DNA of 64,000 nucleotides from Archangium gephyra (GTDB lineage: Bacteria > Myxococcota > Myxococcia > Myxococcales > Myxococcaceae). The stretch is taken from contig NZ_CP011509.1 in NCBI RefSeq assembly GCF_001027285.1, positions 5,666,501 through 5,730,500 of the forward strand, read 5' to 3'. The stretch's first letter is position 1. Every line of letters starts with the position of its first letter. Under the pieces are notes generated by a model. That model made no database searches, was not told the origin of the DNA, and was given only the letters and a program-made list of their open reading frames with translations. Both the position numbers and the translations under genes were made by a program. Below are positions 28,042-36,758 of this stretch, one piece after another.

Positions 28042-28079
28042 AGACCGCCGTCTCTGGAGTTTGATCCCTCGCCCATCTC

Positions 28080-28113
28080 CCCTCTCCCTTCGGGAGAGGG
28101 ACGGGGTGAGGGT
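28080..28113. repeat. Dispersed hairpin element, copy 4
   Basis: CCCTCTCCC (28080-28088), loop TTC, GGGAGAGGG (28092-28100) and tail ACGGGGTGAGGGT. It separates the convergent kce and dioxygenase genes, where it may act as a terminator in both directions. Confidence 0.85.
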
Positions 28114-28137
28114 GCCAGGTCCCCGGGTTGAACCCGT

Positions 28138-28881
28138 TCAACCCCCCGAAGCGGTGGGCCCCTGGAACCCCTTGGAGCGGAAGGTGAGCACCAGCGTGTC
28201 GCGGTGCCCGCGGTCGCCCAGGGGTTGAATCGGGGTGCTCTCGTGAATCACCCGTTCATCATCGAGCAGCAGCGCGGACCACGGCTCGGTGAGCGTGAAC
28301 CGGATGCCATGGGGTCCGGTGGCCTCGAACACACGGGTCTCGCCGCCCTTGATGCCCTCGCGTCCGACGAGCAGCACGGCGACGAAGTCCACGCCGTCCC
28401 GATGTGCCCCCTCGGGAGTCGGCCGGCCAATACCATCCGTGGTGTCGATGCGGAACTGGTGAGCCTCGACGAACCACGGCTGCGCCCCCTTGATCGAGGA
28501 GCAGCACGCGGCGAGCCCGCGCAGCAACTGTGACCAGGCGGGCTGCTCGAGCACGGTGGGCGTCATCGGCTCGAACCAGCGCTCCAGGCCGCCGTGGAGC
28601 GCGTTGTACTCGACGGGCTGCCAGTGGGCGCGGTGTGGCACCTGGCTGACCGTGGTGCCCTCGACGACGAAGCAGGAATGCCGGCGGGAGCGATAGCGGC
28701 CGCCGTCGCGCAGGTAGGCGTCGGGCAGCAGTCCGTCCCAGGTCGAGCGCAGGGCCTCGAGGGCGGGGGCGGGGGTGCCCACCAGCTCGCACAGGCCGGT
28801 ACGGCTGAGGACGGCGTAACCGCGCTCGCGCAGGACGGCGGTGACCTCGGAAGGGGGGGTGAGGGGAGGCGAGAAGCTCAT
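28138..28881 (-). CDS. 2-oxoglutarate/Fe(II)-dependent dioxygenase family protein (2OG-Fe_Oxy_2-like)
   Basis: The product (about 247 aa) has the facial-triad pattern of the family: [17 protein letters not shown] gives H-x-D, and the distal His is in ERVIHESTP, followed by a basic [12 protein letters not shown] end that should bind 2-oxoglutarate. Conserved [12 protein letters not shown] and [10 protein letters not shown] match the group containing BsmA and free-amino-acid hydroxylases such as isoleucine dioxygenase. The substrate may thus be an amino acid, but this is not shown. Starts at 28935, 28896 and 28881 are all possible; none has a clear SD. Confidence 0.8.
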   Translation of the reverse strand: MSFSPPLTPPSEVTAVLRERGYAVLSRTGLCELVGTPAPALEALRSTWDGLLPDAYLRDGGRYRSRRHSCFVVEGTTVSQVPHRAHWQPVEYNALHGGLERWFEPMTPTVLEQPAWSQLLRGLAACCSSIKGAQPWFVEAHQFRIDTTDGIGRPTPEGAHRDGVDFVAVLLVGREGIKGGETRVFEATGPHGIRFTLTEPWSALLLDDERVIHESTPIQPLGDRGHRDTLVLTFRSKGFQGPTASGG

Positions 28882-28958
28882 GGACGCGCGCACCATGGCC
28901 GGGCGGCGCCTGCTTGGAAAGAGCCTTGGTGCCATCCGTCCTTGCGCCGGGCTCCGTT

Positions 28959-28994
28959 ACGGATTATCCATGTCATATTACATTAATAATCCGT
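28959..28994. promoter_or_regulatory. Perfect 9-bp inverted repeat upstream of the thiolase gene
   Basis: ACGGATTAT (28959-28967) and ATAATCCGT (28986-28994) are separated by 18 bp of AT-rich sequence, which itself looks like a -10 region. The site lies between divergent genes and 20 bp before the thiolase start. It is a likely operator, perhaps for the TetR regulator encoded downstream. Confidence 0.55.
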
Positions 28995-29014
28995 CATCAC
29001 GAAGAGGGGCGCAC

Positions 29015-30250
29015 ATGACCACGAGCTACGTCATCGACGCGGTAAGGACGCCGAGGGGGCGCGGGAAGGCAGGCAAGGGAGCGCTCTCGGGCCTCCACCC
29101 GCAGGAGTTGCTGGCGCAGGTGCTGAAGACGCTCCAGGGGCGCCAGGGTTTCGACGCGCGCGAGGTGGACGACGTGATGGCGGGGTGCGTCTCGCAGATT
29201 GGGGAGCAGGGCGCCAACCTGGCCCGCAACGCGGTGCTGGCGGCGGGGTGGCCCAACGAGGTGCCCGGGGTGTCGCTCAATCGCTTCTGTGCCTCCGGAA
29301 TGCAGGCAGTGCACTTCGGCGCGATGGCGGTGGGCTCCGGGGCGATGGACCTCGTCATCGCCGGTGGCGTGGAGAGCATGTCGCGCGTGCCCATGGGCTC
29401 GGACGGCGGCGGCCAGGACGGCAACAACACGCACCTGCGCGAGCGCGTGTTCCAGGTGCCCCAGGGCATCAGCGCGGACCTCATCGCCACGCTCGAGGGC
29501 TTCTCGCGCGAGGAGCTCGACGCCCTGGCGCTCCGGTCCCAGCGGAACGCGGCCCGGGCCATCGAGGAGGGCCGCTTCGCGAAGTCGCTGTTCCCCGTGA
29601 AGGATCCGCACACGGGGGCGATGGTGCTCGCGCGGGACGAGTTCCCCCGCCCGGACACCACGGCCGAGGGGCTCGCCGCGCTCAAGCCCGCGTTCACCGC
29701 GCTGGGGGAGACGGCCGCCTGGCCGAAGGGGCAGACGCTGGATCAAATCGCGCTCGCGGCGTACCCACGGGCGAAGACGATCCAGCACCTGCACACCGCC
29801 GGCAACTCGAGCGGCATCGTCGACGGAGCCGCCGGGGTGCTGCTCGCCTCGGAGCGCTACGTCCGGGAGAAGGGCCTCAAGCCGCGGGCCCGCATCCGCG
29901 CGATGACGACGCTCGGGACCGAGCCGGTGCTGATGCTCACCGCGCCCGCGCCGGCGAGCCAGAAGGTGCTCCGCCTCGCGGGCATGAAGGCGAGTGACAT
30001 CGACCTGTGGGAGATCAACGAGGCCTTCGCGGGCGTGGTGCTGCAGACGACGCGTGCGCTGGGAATCGACCCGGACCGCGTGAACGTCAACGGAGGCTCC
30101 ATCGCGCTCGGACACCCGCTCGGCGCGACGGGGGCGATGCTGCTCGGAACGGCGCTCGACGAGCTGGAGCGGACTGGCAAGCAGACCGCGCTCATCACCC
30201 TGTGCGTCAGTGGCGGTCAAGGCATCGCCACCGTCCTCGAGCGGCTCTGA
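29015..30250 (+). CDS. Acetyl-CoA C-acyltransferase (thiolase)
   Basis: The 411-residue product has the thiolase catalytic set: nucleophile Cys in [12 protein letters not shown], His in [15 protein letters not shown] and the second Cys in TLCVSGGQG, plus [10 protein letters not shown]. It makes or splits 3-ketoacyl-CoA. The kdd-kce operon 1 kb upstream yields acetoacetate and crotonyl-CoA, so acetoacetyl-CoA cleavage is a reasonable role, though a fatty-acid role is equally possible. GAAGAGGGG precedes the ATG at 29015. The promoter carries an inverted repeat, and a TetR-type gene follows. Confidence 0.93.
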   Translation: MTTSYVIDAVRTPRGRGKAGKGALSGLHPQELLAQVLKTLQGRQGFDAREVDDVMAGCVSQIGEQGANLARNAVLAAGWPNEVPGVSLNRFCASGMQAVHFGAMAVGSGAMDLVIAGGVESMSRVPMGSDGGGQDGNNTHLRERVFQVPQGISADLIATLEGFSREELDALALRSQRNAARAIEEGRFAKSLFPVKDPHTGAMVLARDEFPRPDTTAEGLAALKPAFTALGETAAWPKGQTLDQIALAAYPRAKTIQHLHTAGNSSGIVDGAAGVLLASERYVREKGLKPRARIRAMTTLGTEPVLMLTAPAPASQKVLRLAGMKASDIDLWEINEAFAGVVLQTTRALGIDPDRVNVNGGSIALGHPLGATGAMLLGTALDELERTGKQTALITLCVSGGQGIATVLERL

Positions 30251-30287
30251 GCCCACGGGCCGCTCTCGTCCGGAGCCCGAGCGAGCC

Positions 30288-30315
30288 TTGACCCATTATG
30301 GGTGAAATATTAACT
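30288..30315 (+). promoter_or_regulatory. Promoter of the TetR gene with a palindromic operator
   Basis: TTGACC (30288-30293) and TTAACT (30310-30315) are 16 bp apart and lie in a local AT-rich patch. The perfect palindrome ACCCATTATGGGT (30291-30303) overlaps the -35 box, the classic place for an autorepressor to bind. The centre ATTAT with flanking GC is shared with the thiolase-promoter arm ACGGATTATCC. Confidence 0.5.
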
Positions 30316-30343
30316 CCATGATGAACCGGAGCGAGGTCGAGGC

Positions 30344-30943
30344 ATGAGCCAGAAAGCGGAGCAGAAGCAGAAGTCCCACGAGGCCATCCTCGAGTCCGCC
30401 GCGACGCTGCTGCGCGAGCGGGGGATTCGAGGCAGCTCCGTCATGGACGTGATGAAGGGGGCGGGGCTCACGGTGGGGGGCTTCTACGGGCACTTCGAGT
30501 CCAAGGAGCAGCTCTTCACCGAGACGATCCGGAGCACGGCGCGGGCGATGTGGCGTGCGATGCTCCAGCGGGCGATGAACGACCCCGCGCGCACGCCGAT
30601 GATGAGCGTGCTCGAGCGCTACCTGTCGCGGAAGCACCGGGACAACCCGGAGGTGGGTTGCCCCCTGCCGAGCATCGCGTCCGAGGTCGCGAGGGAAGGG
30701 GATCCGTACCGGGGAGCGCTGGAGAGCGAGCTCAACGGGTTCATCCAGGACTTGAGCGGGATGGTGGGCCAGGGGGAGAGGGCCCGGGAGAAGGCGCTCG
30801 CGTTGCTGGCCCTCATGTACGGGGCGCTGACGTTGTCGCGAGCCGTTCGCGGCACGCGCCTCAGTGACGAGTTCCTCGAAGCGGCCAGGAAGTTCGGAGC
30901 ACAAGCCCTGGAGGGAAGCTCCGCTCCGCCCGAGAGCCGGTGA
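30344..30943 (+). CDS. TetR/AcrR-family transcriptional regulator
   Basis: The 199-residue protein has an N-terminal helix-turn-helix (ILESAATLLRERGIRGSSV, then MKGAGLTVGGFYGHFESKEQL) typical of TetR repressors; the GGFYGHF recognition helix is of the group that often controls oxidoreductase and acyl-CoA genes. The C-terminal ligand domain includes CPLPSIASEVAREG. It follows the thiolase on the same strand after about 90 bp with its own promoter and palindrome, so autoregulation and control of the thiolase are likely. The ligand is unknown. Confidence 0.9.
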   Translation: MSQKAEQKQKSHEAILESAATLLRERGIRGSSVMDVMKGAGLTVGGFYGHFESKEQLFTETIRSTARAMWRAMLQRAMNDPARTPMMSVLERYLSRKHRDNPEVGCPLPSIASEVAREGDPYRGALESELNGFIQDLSGMVGQGERAREKALALLALMYGALTLSRAVRGTRLSDEFLEAARKFGAQALEGSSAPPESR

Positions 30944-31008
30944 AGGCGGGGGTGCTCCCCAGGGCCGCATCGCCGTCCATCGCAGCACGTCCCTGAAGGG
31001 GGGATTAC

Positions 31009-32265
31009 GTGTCACACCGTCGAGTCGTCATCACCGGTACGGGGCTCATCTCGGCCCTGGGCACCGGCACCGAGAAGAACTGGCAGGCGCTGCTCGCCGG
31101 CAGGTCCGGCATCGCGCCCATCACCCGCTTCGAGCCGGGGAAGATCGACACCCGCATCGCGGGCGAGGTGAAGGACTTCCAGCCGGAGCAGTTCATCGAC
31201 AAGCGCGAAGTGCGCCGGATGGACCTGTTCTCGCAGTACGCGCTCGCCGCGACCGAGATGGCCATGCAGGAGAGTGGGCTGCCCATCGGAGAGGACGCGC
31301 CCCATGGCTACGCGCCCGAGAAGGTGGGCGTCATCGTCGGCTCGGGCGTCGGTGGCATCTCCTCCCTCGAGGAGCAGCACCGCAAGGGGCTGGAGAAGGG
31401 ATTCGACCGGCTGTCTCCCTTCTTCATCCTCCAGATGATCATCAACATGGCGCCGGGCCTCATCTCCATCCGCTACGGGTGCAAGGGGCCCAACTGGTCG
31501 CCCGTGTCCGCCTGCGCCACCAGTGCGCACGCCATCGGCGAGGCGTGGAAGTCCATCCGCCTGGGCGAGACGGACGCGGCCATCGCCGGAGGCTCCGAGG
31601 CGGCCATCACTCCGCTGACCATGGGCGGCTTCTCGGTGATGAAGGCGATGTCCACCCGGAACGAGGATCCCACGGCCGCCAGCCGTCCCTTCGACAAGGA
31701 CCGTGACGGCTTCGTGCTGGGCGAGGGCGCGGGCATCGTGGTGCTCGAGGAGCTGGAGCACGCGAAGAAGCGCGGCGCCCGCATCCTGGCGGAGCTGGTG
31801 GGCTACGGGGCCAACTCGGATGCGCACCACGTGACGGCTCCGGCTCCGGAAGGCGAGGGCGCGGCGCGCTGCATGCGCCTAGCGCTGGCATCGGCGGGGA
31901 TGAACCCGGAGGACGTGGGCTACATCAACGCGCACGGCACCTCGACGCCCCTCAATGACGCCAACGAGACGAAGGCCATCAAGACGGTCTTCGGCGCCCA
32001 CGCGCGCAAGCTGGCCGTGTCCTCCACCAAGTCCATGACGGGCCACATGCTGGGCGCGGCCGGTGGCGCGGAGGCGGTGGTGAGCGTGTTGACGCTGCTG
32101 CGCCGTGTCATTCCTCCGACCATCAACCAGACCACGCCGGATCCGGAGTGCGACCTGGACTACGTGCCCAACCAGGCGCGCGAGCAGCGCGTGGACGCGG
32201 TGATGAGCAACTCGTTCGGCTTCGGAGGGACCAACACGGTGTTGGTCTTCAAGCGCTTCGCGTAG
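31009..32265 (+). CDS. fabF: Beta-ketoacyl-ACP synthase II
   Basis: The 418-residue product has the KAS active site: Cys169 in [12 protein letters not shown], first His in [11 protein letters not shown], Lys/His in [14 protein letters not shown], and the closing [11 protein letters not shown]. It elongates acyl-ACP with malonyl-ACP. The start is GTG with AAGGGGGG upstream. No acyl carrier protein or other fab gene sits next to it apart from the SDR 55 bp later, so it may be a second FabF for a special lipid or secondary metabolite; this is inference. Confidence 0.93.
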   Translation: MSHRRVVITGTGLISALGTGTEKNWQALLAGRSGIAPITRFEPGKIDTRIAGEVKDFQPEQFIDKREVRRMDLFSQYALAATEMAMQESGLPIGEDAPHGYAPEKVGVIVGSGVGGISSLEEQHRKGLEKGFDRLSPFFILQMIINMAPGLISIRYGCKGPNWSPVSACATSAHAIGEAWKSIRLGETDAAIAGGSEAAITPLTMGGFSVMKAMSTRNEDPTAASRPFDKDRDGFVLGEGAGIVVLEELEHAKKRGARILAELVGYGANSDAHHVTAPAPEGEGAARCMRLALASAGMNPEDVGYINAHGTSTPLNDANETKAIKTVFGAHARKLAVSSTKSMTGHMLGAAGGAEAVVSVLTLLRRVIPPTINQTTPDPECDLDYVPNQAREQRVDAVMSNSFGFGGTNTVLVFKRFA

Positions 32266-32295
32266 CGGCCCGCGGGTGTCTGGACGCCACCCCCT

Positions 32296-32312
32296 CCCTC
32301 TCTGCTAGAGGG
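32296..32312 (+). promoter_or_regulatory. Hairpin that pairs the ribosome-binding site of the SDR gene
   Basis: CCCTCT (32296-32301) pairs with AGAGGG (32307-32312) around a 5-nt loop. AGAGGG is also the best SD for the ATG at 32320, so the fold would mask it and couple SDR translation to passage of ribosomes or to conditions. Confidence 0.35.
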
Positions 32313-32319
32313 CAGCCCC

Positions 32320-33096
32320 ATGGATACGGATCTTCGAGGCAAGGGAATCCTCGTCACGGGCGGGGCGGGCGGCATCGGGAGCGCGGTGGTGCGGGCCTTC
32401 GCGGAGGAGGGGGCGAAGGTGGCGGTGCACTACCACCAGAGCGCGGACAAGGCGCAGGCCCTGGCCAGGGAGCTGGGCGGCGCGGCGGTGCGGGCGGACC
32501 TGACGTCCGAGGCGGACGTGGACGCGATGGTGCCCGCGGCGGTGAAGGAGCTGGGGCGGCTGGACGTGCTGGTGGCGAACGCGGGCGTGTGGCCGCCGCC
32601 GGACGAGGGCGTGTGGCAGATGTCGCTGGAGCGGTGGCGCCGGACGCTGGCGGAGAACCTGGACAGCGTCTTCCTGAGCTGCCGCGCCTTCCTGCGCCAT
32701 GTGGAGAAGACGGGCACGGGCAACATCATCATCATCGCCTCGACGGCGGGGCTGTTCGGTGAGGCGGGGCACTCGGACTACGCGGCGGCCAAGGGCGCGC
32801 TGGCGAGCGGCTTCCTCAAGAGCCTCAAGAATGAGATCACCCGCATCGCGCCCATGGGCCGGGTGAACACGGTGTGCCCGGGCTGGACGGCGGTGGATCG
32901 CCACAAGGACAAGCTGGAGAACCCGGCGTTCCTCAACCGGGTGACGCGCACCATGCCGCTGCGCAAGGTGGGCCGTCCCGAGGACGTGGCGCGCGTGGTG
33001 GTGACGCTCGCCTCCGACCGCATCTCCGGCCACGTGACGGGTGAGGTCATCACCGTGGCCGGCGGCATGGAAGGCCGCGTCCTGCACGAGACCTGA
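32320..33096 (+). CDS. Short-chain dehydrogenase/reductase (FabG-like)
   Basis: The 258-residue product is a classical SDR: cofactor motif TGGAGGIGSAVV, NAGVWPPP, catalytic Ser in IIIASTAGLFG, catalytic Tyr-x3-Lys as YAAAKGA, and the C-terminal GEVITVAGGM. The lone acidic residue after the second strand is missing, and a basic/His stretch is present, so NADPH is the likely cofactor. It is downstream of fabF and could be a ketoacyl reductase partner, but SDR substrates cannot be read from sequence. Confidence 0.88.
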   Translation: MDTDLRGKGILVTGGAGGIGSAVVRAFAEEGAKVAVHYHQSADKAQALARELGGAAVRADLTSEADVDAMVPAAVKELGRLDVLVANAGVWPPPDEGVWQMSLERWRRTLAENLDSVFLSCRAFLRHVEKTGTGNIIIIASTAGLFGEAGHSDYAAAKGALASGFLKSLKNEITRIAPMGRVNTVCPGWTAVDRHKDKLENPAFLNRVTRTMPLRKVGRPEDVARVVVTLASDRISGHVTGEVITVAGGMEGRVLHET

Positions 33097-33103
33097 GCCC
33101 CGC

Positions 33104-34363
33104 TCAGGGCGCGGGACTCGGAACCGCGGCCTCCTGCTGGCGCGGGCTCGTGGCCCAGCCGGCCAGACCGATCGCGCATGCCAGCATCAGCGCGGCGAGC
33201 AGGAAGGGGGCGCCGGGCAGGTCCCAGCCCAGCCCCGGGCCGATGAAGTACGCGAGCGTCTGCGTGAAGATCGCGGGGCCGATCATCCCCGCGATGCCCA
33301 TGATGCTCGAGAGCGCGCCCTGGAACTGGCCCTGCTCCGAGGGGCTGATGTGGCGGGTCATCAACCCCTGGGCCGCGGGGCCGGTGAGCCCCCACAGCGC
33401 CATCACCGGCACGCCGAACCAGAACACGAGTCCGGTCGGAGCCAGGCCGTAGATGGTGAACCCCACCGCGCCGAAGAACAGCCCCAGCATCAGGGCGCGC
33501 CGTTCCCCGAGCTTCTTCACGGTGGGCCGCACCAGCACTCCCTGGACGAGCCCGGAGCTGAGACCCACGCCCGCCATGGTGAGCCCCACGGTGCGCTCGT
33601 CCCAGCTGAAGCGGTAGCCCGCGTACAGCACGAACACACTGGGCAGGGCGACGTGGGCGAGCTGATAGAGGAAGTGGACGCTCGACAGCCGGAGCACCTC
33701 GATGTTCGAACGCAGCAGCTTCAACGCTCCCACCGGGTTGGCGCGCCGCCACTGGAAGGCCTTGCGCCGCTCGGGAGGCAGGGACTCCGGCAGGACGAAC
33801 AGGCCGTACATCGCGTTGGCCAGGCTCAAGCCCGCGGACACCCAGAAGGGCAGGCGCGAATCCACGCCGCCCAAGACGCCGCCGAGCGCGGGCCCCAGCA
33901 CGAAGCCCACGCCGAACGCGGCGCCAATCAGTCCGAAGCTGGCGGCGCGCTTCTCCGGCGGCGTCACGTCCGCGATGTAGGCGCTGGCCGTGCTGATGCT
34001 CGCCGAGGTGATGCCGGAGATGACCCGGCCCACGAACAGCCAGCCCAGCGTCGGCGCCAGCGCCATGAGGATGTAGTCCAGCCCCAGTCCGAGGTTGGAC
34101 AGGAGGATCACCGGCCGCCTGCCGTAGCGATCCGAGACGGCACCGAGCACCGGCGAGAAGACGAACTGCATCAGCGCCCAGGCCGTGGAGAAGATGCCGA
34201 AGATGCCCGCGGCCCGTGCGGTATCCCCGCCCAGCATGGCGACGACGATCTTCGGCAGCACGGGGATGATCATCCCCATGGCCAGGATGTCGAGCAGGAC
34301 GGTGACGAAGATGAAGGCCAGCGTGGCTCGGCGCGGGCCCGCGGGGACGTTCGTTTCACTCAT
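33104..34363 (-). CDS. MFS transporter, TetA-like drug:proton antiporter
   Basis: The 419-residue protein has 12 predicted membrane helices and the MFS loop motif GAVSDRYGRRPVILLSN between helices 2 and 3, with TetA-like features LDILAMGMIIPVLP in helix 1 and GPALGGVLGG in helix 5. It resembles the TCR/Tet efflux group; tetracycline or another small molecule may be exported, and the sequence cannot tell which. It ends 7 bp after the convergent SDR gene. A Pro-rich C-terminal tail follows the last helix. Confidence 0.9.
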   Translation of the reverse strand: MSETNVPAGPRRATLAFIFVTVLLDILAMGMIIPVLPKIVVAMLGGDTARAAGIFGIFSTAWALMQFVFSPVLGAVSDRYGRRPVILLSNLGLGLDYILMALAPTLGWLFVGRVISGITSASISTASAYIADVTPPEKRAASFGLIGAAFGVGFVLGPALGGVLGGVDSRLPFWVSAGLSLANAMYGLFVLPESLPPERRKAFQWRRANPVGALKLLRSNIEVLRLSSVHFLYQLAHVALPSVFVLYAGYRFSWDERTVGLTMAGVGLSSGLVQGVLVRPTVKKLGERRALMLGLFFGAVGFTIYGLAPTGLVFWFGVPVMALWGLTGPAAQGLMTRHISPSEQGQFQGALSSIMGIAGMIGPAIFTQTLAYFIGPGLGWDLPGAPFLLAALMLACAIGLAGWATSPRQQEAAVPSPAP

Positions 34364-34416
34364 GGCGGCCGACGTCCTAGCACCTTCCCGGGTGAAGGGG
34401 TGAGTCCCCCCACGCG

Positions 34417-36582
34417 TCAGGTCACGTCGCTGGTGCACTGGATGTACGGGCCATAGGGCGCGCAGGTGGCGCTCTTGACCAGGGCCCAGTTGCCCTGCGG
34501 CCAGACGGTCTTGGCCCAGTCGGCGATGGTGTTGACGAGCGTGGCGTCCACCCCGTGGTACTTGAACCGCGGCAGCATGAAGTAGAGCCGGTTGCCCAGG
34601 GTGCCGTCGTAGAAGCCGTTGATGACCTCGGTGGTGGTCGCGCCGCCCCCGTTGAGCCAGTCCGGCACGCTGTACTGGCGGGTCTTGTCCCACCAGGTGG
34701 ACAGGAAGACCTGCAGGATGGCCGTGCGCTCCGCGGGGGTGATGTCGGACCAGCCCGGCATGAGATCCGTCACGACGAAGCGGCTCAGGTCCGCCGAGGT
34801 CCTCGGGCTCCATCCCGCTCCATACGGCGCATTGGGCTTGAGCGTGTTGTCCGCGGTCTGCATCCCCTTGGCCAGGTAGAGCGTGAGCAACCCCTGGACG
34901 GGCGTGGTGCCACCGGGAGTCCGGCTCAGCCCCTTGATGGCGCCGGGCACATAGCCCCAGTCGAGGGGCCGCTGGGCGCTGCGGTCCGCTCCATCCGAAT
35001 GGTTGCCATTGAAGAGGATGAGCGAGAGCTGGTACCAGCCCATCGAGAAGTAGGTGAACATGAACGAGCTGTTGTCCTGGATGCCCGTGTTGGTGGGCGG
35101 CAGCTTGAGCAGGTTGGGCGAGGCGTCGAAGGTGCTGTTGCTCATCCACGCCCGGACGTCTCGCGAGGAGGGGTGCACCAGGCGGGCCTTGTCCTCCAGA
35201 CCGAACTCCTGCATCACCTCCCACGTCTTCACCACGTGCCAGAGCGCGGTGGAGTAGACCTTCTGCGAGTACTCGGCGGTCAGCCCGTTGGTGGTGCTCG
35301 GGAACCTCGGCGAGAGGAACTCGAAGAGGTGCAGGTTCCACTTGCCGTTGGGGTAGTAGAGCAGGCTGCGGTAGTTGGTGTAGCCGCCGGCCTTCACCCT
35401 CGCGGCCAGTTGCCGCATGGATTCGGTGGGCGTCGCGGTGCCCTCGCCGTTGTAGGCCATGTTGAGTCTGTCATTGACGAAGGCATCCCCCCAGGCGTCC
35501 TTGGGATGGATGCCCGGCAGCCAGTGATTCCAGTCGGGAAGCTGGAAGAAGATGGGCACCTCGCGGGCGCTGAGGTTCCTCGCGGTGGAGATGGCTTCCT
35601 TGGTGATCCCCGCCGGGAAGATGTACCGCAGCATGTCGCGGTTCTGCTCCAGGACCGCGTCCACCCCGGCTCCCGCCGCCCATTGCTCGATGGGCTTGGA
35701 ATCCAGTCCCGGCCCGGGTTGATAGGGCGGGTTCCACGGCCGCCCCGGGTTGGCTACGGGCAGGCTCCGGATGTACGAGGCCACCCGCTGGCCCTCCAGC
35801 TCGCTCAGGCCATGGAACTTCGAGCGCTCGATGATGGAGGCATTCGAGTAATTGAAATACTTCAGATCCCTTCCGTCCTGGGCATGGCAGTCCGCGCACC
35901 GGGCCCGGATGGCCGTGGTGTTCTTGTAGGAGCGCACCAGTTGCCGCGTGCGCCAGAGCTTCTGGCCCTCGGCGATGGAGAAGGCATCCGTGAGCGGCGG
36001 CTTCCAGGTGTTGGGATCCTCCTGCACGAAGAGGGAGTCCGGCAGGACGCGGCTGCCATCGGCCCGGAGGAGGTTGAGCTTCAGCACCCGGTAGCCGATG
36101 CTGCGCCCGTTCGAGGTGTTGAAACGGAAGGCAAGCTGGTTCGAGCCAGACACGAGCGCCCCGGCGGGAACGCTCAGGTTCAGCTTGAGCGTCGAGAAGG
36201 CGCCGCCAATGCCTCCGTAGTTCTTCCCGAGTCCCTCCACCGTCACCGTGGTGTTGCTCAGGGGCAGCCAGGCGCCGGAGTTGAACCGGACGCTGCCCTT
36301 GTCCGCGTAGCTCAGGTTGTGCACCTGCAGCCAGAGCCTCAGCGGCTGCTGCGCGTCCTGGGCCGTCAGCTCCACCGTCACGCTCTTCGTGACGCCCTCG
36401 GCCCCGAGCACCTCGAGGGGCAGGGTGATGGCCGGGGCGAGCTCCCGGGCCGACTCCTGGAAGAGTTCCGGCTCCCCCGTCTGCTCCAGCTCCCCGGGGC
36501 CCGCGAGGCAACCCGTGAGCCACAACGTGACACCCGCGAACCAGGAGAGGGCGAGGAACCGGTTGTGTTTTATTCTGGACAT
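34417..36582 (-). CDS. Lipoprotein with a c-type haem motif (about 720 aa)
   Basis: The signal peptide ends in the lipobox LTGC (LALSWFAGVTLWLTGCLAG). After a beta-rich domain (SYADKGSVRFNSGAW, GVEGLGKNYGG-like strand) comes one haem-c site, CADCH, near residue 240, followed by HGLSELEGQRVASYIRSLP as in cytochrome c helices. The remaining 450 residues are aromatic-rich and have no known motif. This suggests an outer-membrane or periplasmic redox protein; a single CxxCH in a large protein is unusual. The frame opens six codons earlier, but 36582 gives the proper signal peptide. Confidence 0.75.
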   Translation of the reverse strand: MSRIKHNRFLALSWFAGVTLWLTGCLAGPGELEQTGEPELFQESARELAPAITLPLEVLGAEGVTKSVTVELTAQDAQQPLRLWLQVHNLSYADKGSVRFNSGAWLPLSNTTVTVEGLGKNYGGIGGAFSTLKLNLSVPAGALVSGSNQLAFRFNTSNGRSIGYRVLKLNLLRADGSRVLPDSLFVQEDPNTWKPPLTDAFSIAEGQKLWRTRQLVRSYKNTTAIRARCADCHAQDGRDLKYFNYSNASIIERSKFHGLSELEGQRVASYIRSLPVANPGRPWNPPYQPGPGLDSKPIEQWAAGAGVDAVLEQNRDMLRYIFPAGITKEAISTARNLSAREVPIFFQLPDWNHWLPGIHPKDAWGDAFVNDRLNMAYNGEGTATPTESMRQLAARVKAGGYTNYRSLLYYPNGKWNLHLFEFLSPRFPSTTNGLTAEYSQKVYSTALWHVVKTWEVMQEFGLEDKARLVHPSSRDVRAWMSNSTFDASPNLLKLPPTNTGIQDNSSFMFTYFSMGWYQLSLILFNGNHSDGADRSAQRPLDWGYVPGAIKGLSRTPGGTTPVQGLLTLYLAKGMQTADNTLKPNAPYGAGWSPRTSADLSRFVVTDLMPGWSDITPAERTAILQVFLSTWWDKTRQYSVPDWLNGGGATTTEVINGFYDGTLGNRLYFMLPRFKYHGVDATLVNTIADWAKTVWPQGNWALVKSATCAPYGPYIQCTSDVT

Positions 36583-36758
36583 TGTTTGAGGCCAAATCAT
36601 CCACCTCTCGCAATGGCTGGCAAGAGCGAGCAGGGGAGCGAGTGCCCTTTCGCCAAACCAGACAGCAAGCCATGTCTGTCTTCAGAAGTGGGGGAGGGGC
36701 CCACCTGTAGGGAAGAGATCTCGCGGAGGAGGGAGGGCAGCGGGTAGCATCGCCCGCG

